Source: Bryobacterales bacterium
GTDB lineage: Bacteria > Cyanobacteriota > Vampirovibrionia > Obscuribacterales > Obscuribacteraceae
Length of the DNA stretch: 5,132 nt
Direction of reading: 5' to 3'
Assembly (NCBI GenBank): GCA_903970295.1
Contig: CAJCHQ010000255.1
Span: 1-5,132, forward strand
Below are positions 1 through 5,132 of this stretch, one piece after another. Position numbers and translations under genes: made by a program. The stretch's first letter is position 1, and each line of letters starts with the position of its first letter. The notes below the pieces were generated by a model. It made no database searches, was not told the origin of the DNA, and saw only the letters and a program-made list of their open reading frames with translations.

Positions 1-813
1 TACATCTTCCACCTGGCCGGTCAGGTATGTCACTTGATGAGTCTGTCCAACCCGTTTCCGGACATCGAGATGAACATCACAGGCACTGCCGTGTTGATGG
101 AAGCGTTGCGCAAGCACAATCCTAACGCAATCGTGGTCTACACCGGCACCCGCGGACAATATGGTCCCTCAGTCTCATTGCCCGTGAACGAAGAGGCACC
201 GACCAATCCCAAAGGTATTTATGAAATCTCCAACCTGACGGCGGAGAAAATCATTAAGGTCTATAACGACGTGCACGGTGTGCGTTCAGTTTTATTGAGA
301 CTGAGCAATATCTACGGTCCCCGTTCGCAAATGCAACATTCGCGTTTCGGTGTTTGCAATTGGTTCGTCCGGCTGGCCATGGACAACACACCGATTCAAG
401 TATTCGGCGATGGCAGCATTCTGCGCGACTTCTGCTACGTGGAAGATACTGTCGATGCCATTTTGAGAGTAGCGAACACTCCGCAAGCGTACGGCGAGAT
501 TTTCAATGTCGGTTCCGACATCCCGGTCAGCTTTCTCGAATTAGTGAAGACGATTATCGACGTGGCCGGGCAGGGTTCATGGAACTTCGCCGAATTTTCT
601 GTTGAGCGCAAGGCTCAAGAACCCGGAGATTTCTATTCCGATGTTTCCAAAATTCAGCGCATCGCCGGTTGGAGACCAACGACCACTCTGGCGGACGGTC
701 TGGCTAAGACGATCGAATTCTACAACGCGAACCGTCAGCGTTACTGGCAGACGAATGAAGTCCTGCGCAACGGCAAACAACCAATCGTCACCGCCGCTGG
801 TGTCGCCAGCTAA
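1..813 (+). CDS. NAD-dependent epimerase/dehydratase (extended SDR), 5'-truncated
   Basis: The reading frame is open from base 1, so the start and the N-terminal GxxGxxG nucleotide-binding loop lie outside the window; 270 residues are visible. The family acts on nucleotide sugars (epimerisation, dehydration or reduction) in the cytoplasm, usually for surface polysaccharide synthesis. Seen, numbering from base 1: HLAGQ at 4-8 (usually HLAAQ), the conserved Asn25 of the MNITGT stretch, TGTRGQYG with Thr50 in the catalytic Ser/Thr position, Tyr74 in the catalytic Tyr position 24 residues later, RLSNIYGP at 100-107, and FGDGSILRDFCYVED at 135-149, which is typical of the sugar-nucleotide binding part. 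The expected YxxxK motif reads Tyr-Glu-Ile-Ser-Asn, so the active-site Lys is Asn78. The last 25 or so residues look like a non-conserved tail. The exact substrate cannot be told. An internal TTG/ATG near base 34 is not the start, because conserved family sequence continues upstream of it. Confidence 0.9.
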   Translation, partial: YIFHLAGQVCHLMSLSNPFPDIEMNITGTAVLMEALRKHNPNAIVVYTGTRGQYGPSVSLPVNEEAPTNPKGIYEISNLTAEKIIKVYNDVHGVRSVLLRLSNIYGPRSQMQHSRFGVCNWFVRLAMDNTPIQVFGDGSILRDFCYVEDTVDAILRVANTPQAYGEIFNVGSDIPVSFLELVKTIIDVAGQGSWNFAEFSVERKAQEPGDFYSDVSKIQRIAGWRPTTTLADGLAKTIEFYNANRQRYWQTNEVLRNGKQPIVTAAGVAS

Positions 814-824
814 GCAGTGACCGA

Positions 825-1715
825 CTATTGAGTCAAGTCAGCAATTCCCGACAGCCGAAAATTGTCGCTGAAGGTTTTGACACTGCTGAGAATTTGGTCG
901 ATGTCTTTGATTTCCATGACGGATTGTCGTTCAGGATCAGAAACCTGCCCAATACCAGTTTTGCGAAGAACTTCCTGAATGCACCACGTGCCATATTCCT
1001 CTATTGATTCGGCAAAAGCCAGTTCATCATCGGTGATGCCGACAGCCGTAAACAAACCGAATCCGCCGGCAGGCAGTTGATACCAGCAGTCAGGGGCCTC
1101 GTCGGCGTACCAGACAAATAGATTGCGCACATTGGAGTCTGAGCCTGGAGCAATTGGCGCATGCAGAGCGATTCTCACACCAGGGCTGATGGTGCCTGCA
1201 TGATTGAAAATATAGAAAGCCATGCTCCGCAATATTTTTGCGGCCCAGGGCGAGTCCACAGGCGACTTGATCATCAATTCGCAGCCGAAGCCCGACACTT
1301 CATCAGGCTCGGTTTGCAGCCACGGCGTGCACAAACCAGCGGTGACATATGTCCAGTAAGGTCGCTGCGGATCCGGTCCGTAGGCGAGCACAGCTAAATG
1401 CTGATCGGCGAGACCGGGATCGCCAGGATCTCCGGAGCCACCGGCATCCGGCTCAGGTCTCTCTTCGATCTGAGACGATGGTGGCCCGTAGTTCTCGGGA
1501 GAAACCCATGAGTACTTGCCGAATAACTCGCTGTAGAGCAAGTTTCGTGCTTTCCACGTATCGATCAGCAAACGCCGACCGGCTGCGGCCAGCCGCTTTT
1601 CCTCTTCCGGGTCTAGATGGCGCAGAATTTTCTCTTGCAGAGATTCTCGCTCCGGAAATTGCTCGTCACCCCGGTCGTTGGCTCCCCGGAGGTCTTTATT
1701 CTTGCGCTTGGCCAT
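825..1715 (-). CDS. Suppressor-of-fused (SUFU) domain protein
   Basis: A 296-residue soluble protein with no signal peptide or membrane segment. Residues 1-60 are highly charged and probably helical. Residues 84-103 form a Gly/Pro/Asp-rich linker. The SUFU-like domain runs from about 105 to 256: PYWTYVTAGLC at 119-129, SGFGCEL at 141-147, a Trp at 157 followed by a helix resembling the conserved 'W..kiL..la.yi' element, LFVWY at 199-203, and GITDDEL at 226-232. These match the SUFU domain from memory; no search was run. In animals the domain belongs to a Hedgehog-pathway regulator. In bacteria it is widespread, and some members are immunity proteins of polymorphic toxins. No toxin gene is visible here, so that role is not supported. 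ATG at 1715 is chosen over the adjacent in-frame TTG (1718) because the Shine-Dalgarno spacing is then 7 nt. The gene follows the exported-protein gene by 18 bp and is probably co-transcribed with it. It converges on the SDR gene, with 11 bp between the stops. Confidence 0.8.
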   Translation of the reverse strand: MAKRKNKDLRGANDRGDEQFPERESLQEKILRHLDPEEEKRLAAAGRRLLIDTWKARNLLYSELFGKYSWVSPENYGPPSSQIEERPEPDAGGSGDPGDPGLADQHLAVLAYGPDPQRPYWTYVTAGLCTPWLQTEPDEVSGFGCELMIKSPVDSPWAAKILRSMAFYIFNHAGTISPGVRIALHAPIAPGSDSNVRNLFVWYADEAPDCWYQLPAGGFGLFTAVGITDDELAFAESIEEYGTWCIQEVLRKTGIGQVSDPERQSVMEIKDIDQILSSVKTFSDNFRLSGIADLTQ

Positions 1716-1722
1716 CAAACTC

Positions 1723-1728
1723 CCTCCC
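1723..1728 (-). promoter_or_regulatory. Shine-Dalgarno site of the SUFU-domain gene
   Basis: On the minus strand GGGAGG lies 7 nt before ATG (1715). It falls within the 18-bp gap after the stop codon of the preceding gene. It decides between the two adjacent in-frame start codons in favour of ATG and gives the gene its own strong initiation signal inside the presumed operon. Confidence 0.75.
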
Positions 1729-1733
1729 GACGG

Positions 1734-2729
1734 CTACTTAGTTCCGTGTTGCTGCTTATACATGTCCATCAGCCTCTGCATCATCTCTGGACTCAACGTT
1801 TGGGCACCGCCTTGTTTGCTCGGGTCGACTCTCTTACTGTAGGCATTTTTATTGAGCATAGCGCGCATGGCTTCGACCGCTTTCGGGTCACGCATATCAG
1901 CAGCGCTGGCAAACTTCTGCAACATCTGCATCTGTTGAGGGTCGACCATCACTTCGGCGCGACTGTGAGCGAGCCTGTAGCCGACAGGGAGATTGAAATT
2001 CTCGACGCTCAGTTTGCAGCGATCGACACGATAAGTGTCAAGAACCGATCTTTTAGCACCGGTGTCGCTGACATAGACCAGACGCAGTGGAATACCCGGG
2101 TTCAAGGGCAGATTGAAGACGACATTCATCAATTTAGCTAATTTTGGATTGATTACATATCCCTCGGCGAGGGTGTAAATCGCTCCCACTGTTTCTTTTT
2201 GCACAACCACCGTGCCATTGGCTTGGTGTGTATGCATTTGACCATTGATCGTATAAACAGTGCCTTTATATCCGCAAATTTTTTCAACCCCTTTTTTCAC
2301 CCATTTAGCGCCGGGTCCCCATTCGTCGTAGCCTGTCTCGATCAGCGTGTCGCGACCCCAGGCTTCGATCGAGCTCTGGTAGTAGAGCTGAGAGTGTTTG
2401 TTGTACATGAAAATTTGCCAGTCGGGAGCGCGACTCGACATTGTGAATCCAGAATTTGGATTGGTCATCTGAAATCCTAGAGGCGATATGTACAAATAGG
2501 TATCGCCCAAACGTGTGCTTTTTTGTGTGACGACAAAATCCGGCTTGTCCTTATCGGCAGCTGGCGAGCCCGGTGCGGCAAAGGCAACTGACGTGACCAG
2601 AGGGATTAAGGTCACTAACAAGACTGTGGCCTTGAACAAAGTCTTCGCGCATAAAAGTGAATTACAAAGAACATTGCGGATCGAAGTAACCACCGCTGTC
2701 TGGAAACAATTCTCTCGCGACTCAGACAT
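1734..2729 (-). CDS. Exported protein of unknown function
   Basis: A 331-residue protein; I do not recognise a family. The N-terminus looks like a Sec signal with a long n-region (residues 1-33, including Lys29 and Lys33). A hydrophobic core ATVLLVTLIPLVTSVAF follows at 34-50, with a likely type I cleavage after Ala51 (Ala-Phe-Ala before Ala-Pro). No lipobox is present, so it is probably a soluble periplasmic or secreted protein. The mature part up to about residue 260 has alternating hydrophobic and polar residues and many aromatics, which suggests beta structure. It contains three Cys-free stretches and two Cys residues, in EKICGYKG and VDRCKLS, that could form a disulfide. The order of a 'YLYISPLGFQM' strand, a 'YNKHSQLYYQ' strand and an 'ICGYKGTVYTI' strand is loosely reminiscent of small beta-sheet carrier or DUF4412-like exported proteins, but this is speculation. 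The last 70 residues are Met/Gln-rich and probably helical (see findings). ATG 2729 is preferred to the adjacent GTG 2732 by Shine-Dalgarno spacing. It lies 37 bp after lepA and 18 bp before the SUFU gene. Confidence 0.8.
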   Translation of the reverse strand: MSESRENCFQTAVVTSIRNVLCNSLLCAKTLFKATVLLVTLIPLVTSVAFAAPGSPAADKDKPDFVVTQKSTRLGDTYLYISPLGFQMTNPNSGFTMSSRAPDWQIFMYNKHSQLYYQSSIEAWGRDTLIETGYDEWGPGAKWVKKGVEKICGYKGTVYTINGQMHTHQANGTVVVQKETVGAIYTLAEGYVINPKLAKLMNVVFNLPLNPGIPLRLVYVSDTGAKRSVLDTYRVDRCKLSVENFNLPVGYRLAHSRAEVMVDPQQMQMLQKFASAADMRDPKAVEAMRAMLNKNAYSKRVDPSKQGGAQTLSPEMMQRLMDMYKQQHGTK

Positions 2730-2735
2730 CACCTA

Positions 2736-2740
2736 CTCCC
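2736..2740 (-). promoter_or_regulatory. Shine-Dalgarno site of the exported-protein gene
   Basis: On the minus strand GGGAG lies 6 nt before ATG (2729). The in-frame GTG immediately upstream (2732) would be only 3 nt from it, so ATG is the better start. The 37-bp gap to the lepA stop holds no hairpin with a U-tract. Confidence 0.7.
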
Positions 2741-2766
2741 TAAGTCAGCCCCAATGTCAGACCACC

Positions 2767-4569
2767 TCAGTCTTCGAGCTTGAGCAATGCCATGAATGCC
2801 TCTTGCGGTATTTCTACTTTACCGACAGACTTCATGCGCTTTTTCCCTTCCTTTTGTTTCTCGAGCAATTTGCGTTTACGCGAAATATCGCCACCATAGC
2901 ATTTGGACAATACGTTCTTGCGTTGAGCTGAAATATTCTCGCGAGCGACAATCTTGCCCCCGATTGCAGCTTGAATCGGCACATCGAACATCTGGCGAGG
3001 AATCAGCTTTTTCAATTTCTCGGCAAACATACGACCACTGCTTTGCGCTCGTTCGAAGTGGACGATCGCTGAAAGTGCATCACAGGGATCGCCACCGATT
3101 AGAATATCCAGCTTGACCAGGCGAGATTCGCGATACTCGTGGAAGTGATAATCGAGACTGGCATAACCACGAGAGCGCGATTTCATCTGGTCGAAGAAGT
3201 CGGTGATGATTTCGGCCAGTGGCAATTCGTATTGGAGCATGGCGCGCCTGGGATCGAGATATTTCATGTCGATAAAAATGCCGCGACGGCCCTGACACAA
3301 CTCCATCAGCGGGCCGACAAATTCGTTCGGCACGATCAGGCTAGCCGACACATAAGGCTCCTCGATTTTTTCTCGATAATTCGGGTCAGGCAATTTGGCC
3401 GGATTCTCGACCATTAAAACTGTGCCGTCTGTTTTGGTAACGCGATAAACAACCGACGGAGCGGTCGTGATCATATTAATGGAATACTCACGCTCGAGCC
3501 TTTCCTGAATGATTTCCATATGGAGCAGACCTAAGAAACCGCAGCGGAAGCCGAAGCCGAGGGCATCCGATGTCTCAGGCTCGAAAAATAGAGAAGAATC
3601 ATTTAGCTTGAGCTTGTCGAGAGCTTCACGCAGATCCGGATATTGATCGTTATCAACGGGATAGAGACCGGCATAGACCATGGGTTTGGCCGGTCGATAA
3701 CCGGGCAAAGCTTCAGCCGCCGGGTTATCGGTGAGCGTTATGGTATCGCCGACGAGTGTATCCACTTCTTTGATTGAGGCAGCCAGATAGCCGACTTCGC
3801 CGGGACCGAGTCGATCGACTTTGACTTGTTGCGGTCGCAATATTCCCAACTCAGTAATTTCAAACGACTTCTCGTTGAACATGAATGTGATTTTGTCGCC
3901 GACGCGGATCTCACCATCTTTAACACGAAAATAGACAATGATGCCGCGATAACTTTCGTAATAGCTATCGAAAACCAGAGCCCTCAAAGGGTTGGCGATC
4001 GTATTCGCGGGCGGCGGAATGTGTTTTATAATCGCTTCCAGAACTTCGATGATGCCAATGTTGTTTTTAGCACTGGCAAGAACAGCATCTTGAGCAGGCA
4101 AACCGATAACTTCTTCGATTTCTTCACGAATTCGCTCGGGCTCGGAACTGGGCAAATCGATTTTATTGATAACGGGGACAATCTCGAGATTATTCTCCAG
4201 CGCAAGATGAACATTGGCTAGCGTTTGCGCCTCGACTCCTTGGGTGGCATCAATGACGAGGAGGGCACCTTCGCAAGCGGCCAAACTTCTTGATACTTCG
4301 TAACCGAAATCTACGTGCCCGGGTGTATCGATGAGATTGAGCACATACTGCTGCCCGGCCAGACTGAGATATTCCATTCGGGCAGGCTGCGCTTTAATGG
4401 TGATGCCGCGCTCACGCTCGATATCCATCGTATCGAGCACCTGCTCTTGCATTTCGCGCTTCGAAATAGTTTTTGTCGTCTCCAATAACCGATCCGCGAG
4501 CGTCGACTTGCCATGGTCTATGTGCGCGATGATCGAGAAATTGCGAATGAACTGCGGGTCAGTGGCCAC
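2767..4569 (-). CDS. lepA: Elongation factor 4 (LepA), ribosome-associated GTPase
   Basis: Encodes 600 residues, close to the usual family length of about 600. LepA binds the ribosome, can catalyse back-translocation in vitro, and has been linked to initiation and 30S assembly. The translation-factor GTPase motifs are complete: G1 HIDHGKST at 16-23, the switch I RGIT at 54-57, G3 DTPGH at 81-85 with the catalytic-type His85, G4 NKID at 135-138 and SAK at 166-168. Domain II, the EF-G-like domains and the LepA-specific C-terminal domain follow. The last carries the [20 protein letters not shown] signature and the typical PQEAF ending, and the reading frame is intact. The GTG at 4569 is chosen as start because the product then begins [16 protein letters not shown], as family members do. 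The frame stays open for 44 more codons upstream (GTG 4701, ATG 4665), but that stretch matches no part of LepA and neither start has a ribosome binding site. The site before GTG 4569 is itself weak (AGAAG about 10 nt away). It is the first gene of a probable three-gene unit. Confidence 0.97.
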   Translation of the reverse strand: MATDPQFIRNFSIIAHIDHGKSTLADRLLETTKTISKREMQEQVLDTMDIERERGITIKAQPARMEYLSLAGQQYVLNLIDTPGHVDFGYEVSRSLAACEGALLVIDATQGVEAQTLANVHLALENNLEIVPVINKIDLPSSEPERIREEIEEVIGLPAQDAVLASAKNNIGIIEVLEAIIKHIPPPANTIANPLRALVFDSYYESYRGIIVYFRVKDGEIRVGDKITFMFNEKSFEITELGILRPQQVKVDRLGPGEVGYLAASIKEVDTLVGDTITLTDNPAAEALPGYRPAKPMVYAGLYPVDNDQYPDLREALDKLKLNDSSLFFEPETSDALGFGFRCGFLGLLHMEIIQERLEREYSINMITTAPSVVYRVTKTDGTVLMVENPAKLPDPNYREKIEEPYVSASLIVPNEFVGPLMELCQGRRGIFIDMKYLDPRRAMLQYELPLAEIITDFFDQMKSRSRGYASLDYHFHEYRESRLVKLDILIGGDPCDALSAIVHFERAQSSGRMFAEKLKKLIPRQMFDVPIQAAIGGKIVARENISAQRKNVLSKCYGGDISRKRKLLEKQKEGKKRMKSVGKVEIPQEAFMALLKLED

Positions 4570-4621
4570 GGCAAATAAGCTTCTTAGAGTTACCTGAATA
4601 CGAAAGACATCTTGACGGGCT

Positions 4622-4630
4622 ATCTTAGCA
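4622..4630 (-). promoter_or_regulatory. lepA: Candidate extended -10 element for lepA
   Basis: On the minus strand the sequence reads TGCTAAGAT: a TG dinucleotide, one base, then TAAGAT, which is 4 of 6 to TATAAT. No good -35 box lies 16-18 bp upstream. If used, transcription would begin near 4615, leaving a 5' leader of about 45 nt before GTG 4569. It would also exclude the farther upstream start codons at 4665 and 4701. This is a weak, pattern-only call. Confidence 0.25.
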
Positions 4631-4664
4631 GGTCTGCCCCCCAGGCGCTTTGCTGCTGCGAGCA

Positions 4665-4673
4665 TGATAGAAT
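4665..4673 (+). promoter_or_regulatory. Candidate extended -10 element for the methyltransferase gene
   Basis: TGATAGAAT fits the extended -10 form (TG, one base, then TAGAAT, 5 of 6 to TATAAT). No clear -35 is visible, which extended -10 promoters can tolerate. It would give a leader of about 47 nt before ATG 4728. Pattern-only evidence. Confidence 0.3.
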
Positions 4674-4727
4674 CGCAGCCAGACCGACTGTGGGAATACA
4701 CTACTTAGCTTGGGCGTAAGGCAGCCG

Positions 4728-5132
4728 ATGACTCATCCTTTTCTTCAGGCGTTAAAAGAAAGACCGCTTTTGGCGGACGGTGCAATGGGCACGTTACTTT
4801 ACAGCCGCGGACAACTGCCTGAGGCCAGCTTTGAGCATTTGAATGTTACGAGGCAAGACATCGTTCAGCAAGTGCACATCGATTATATAAATGCCGGCGC
4901 CGACGTAATCGAAACTAATTCATTTTCCGGCAACCGCTTTCGTTTGACTGCCTTCGGTCTTGCCGATCAAGTTTGGAAAGTCAATGTTTGGGCGGCGAAA
5001 ATTGCTCGCAATGCGCGAGAAGTAGCCGGGCATCCGACTTTCGTCGCGGGCTCCATCGGCCCGACCGGCAAATTACTCAGACCGTTTGGCGATATAGACC
5101 AAGTGGAAATGTCTGCCGCATTCGAAGAACAG
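4728..5132 (+). CDS. Homocysteine S-methyltransferase domain, likely fused HMT/MTHFR; 3'-truncated
   Basis: The first 135 residues are present and the frame runs off the window. The family transfers a methyl group to homocysteine to make methionine. In the fused type (B. subtilis YitJ-like) a C-terminal 5,10-methylenetetrahydrofolate reductase follows. Seen: LLADGAMGTLLYSRG at 14-28, the first strand and loop of the TIM barrel; SFEHLNVTR at 34-42; YINAGADVIETNSF at 53-66, the homocysteine-binding region; and VAGSIGPTGKLL at 104-115. The short N-terminus and the LLYSRG...SFEHLN spacing resemble the fused HMT/MTHFR type more than cobalamin-dependent MetH, whose N-terminus is longer. The zinc-binding Cys residues and any MTHFR domain lie beyond the edge, so this choice is not proven. 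ATG 4728 is preceded by TAAGG (4717-4721) at a 6-nt spacing. The gene is divergent from lepA and presumably transcribed separately. Confidence 0.88.
   Translation, partial: MTHPFLQALKERPLLADGAMGTLLYSRGQLPEASFEHLNVTRQDIVQQVHIDYINAGADVIETNSFSGNRFRLTAFGLADQVWKVNVWAAKIARNAREVAGHPTFVAGSIGPTGKLLRPFGDIDQVEMSAAFEEQ

Larger units (their letters stand above)
4570..4727. other. Divergent intergenic region between lepA and the methyltransferase gene
   Basis: 158 bp separate the two divergent starts, so promoters for both directions should lie here. I see one extended -10-like element per strand (listed separately) but no convincing -35 boxes. There is no riboswitch-like conserved core, and the region is too short for a SAM or cobalamin riboswitch plus two promoters. 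On the minus strand the lepA reading frame stays open through most of it. Confidence 0.6.

Noticed and set aside
796..810. Perfect 5-bp hairpin (GCTGG, loop TGTCG, CCAGC) just before the SDR stop, near the convergent gap
   Set aside because: The stem is short, lies inside coding sequence and has no T-tract on either strand, so it does not qualify as an intrinsic terminator. No other terminator is visible in or beside the 11-bp gap.
848..870. Inverted repeat (CGACA ... TGTCG) at the 3' end of the SUFU gene
   Set aside because: A 5-bp stem with a 9-nt loop, within coding sequence and without a U-tract; expected by chance.
825..1715. Polymorphic-toxin immunity role for the SUFU-domain protein
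   Set aside because: No toxin, secretion module or repeated immunity gene is visible, and the apparent operon partner is lepA. The role is known for some family members but not supported here.
1617..2141. 174-codon plus-strand open frame
   Set aside because: It lies antisense across the SUFU and exported-protein genes and spans their junction. It has no recognisable domain and no good ribosome binding site, so it is a shadow frame.
2640..2729. Possible lipoprotein signal in the exported protein, because Cys residues occur before the hydrophobic core
   Set aside because: The Cys residues (positions 8, 22 and 27) precede the hydrophobic core and do not follow it, and none sits in a Leu-Ala/Ser-Gly/Ala-Cys context. 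A type I cleavage site is present instead.
3826..4221. 131-codon plus-strand open frame within lepA
   Set aside because: Antisense to the strongly conserved lepA coding sequence; its composition is a by-product of lepA codons.
4570..4727. Riboswitch (SAM or cobalamin) ahead of the methionine-synthesis gene
   Set aside because: The leader is short, no conserved box or multi-stem architecture can be made out, and no terminator or sequestering hairpin precedes ATG 4728.

Overview
The window reads as ordinary bacterial chromosome, densely coded at roughly 50% GC. It has three complete genes on the minus strand, flanked on each side by a plus-strand gene cut by the window edge. I see no RNA gene, mobile element, CRISPR array or long repeat. 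LepA residues 78-157 look close to cyanobacterial LepA from memory. Together with the large exported protein of no recognised family and the SUFU-domain protein, this weakly suggests a non-photosynthetic relative of cyanobacteria (Vampirovibrionia/Melainabacteria, Obscuribacter-like). That placement is inference; a LepA phylogeny would settle it.

Layout: (a) 1-813, plus strand, the C-terminal part of an extended SDR-family nucleotide-sugar epimerase/dehydratase, which has Asn where the catalytic Lys is expected. (b) An 11-bp convergent gap. (c) 825-1715, minus strand, a cytoplasmic protein with a Suppressor-of-fused (SUFU) domain. (d) 1734-2729, minus strand, an exported protein of unknown function with a Met-rich C-terminal tail containing a degenerate repeat. 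(e) 2767-4569, minus strand, lepA, which encodes elongation factor 4. (f) 4570-4727, a 158-bp divergent intergenic region with a weak promoter candidate on each strand. (g) 4728 to the edge, plus strand, the N-terminal 135 residues of a homocysteine S-methyltransferase domain, probably of the fused HMT/methylenetetrahydrofolate reductase type.

The three minus-strand genes are separated by only 37 and 18 bp. I see no terminator between them, and the two downstream genes have clear Shine-Dalgarno sequences, so a lepA-exported protein-SUFU transcription unit is likely. There is no evident biochemical link between LepA and the other two products. The least explained part of the window is the pair downstream of lepA, not a clearly recognisable new system.
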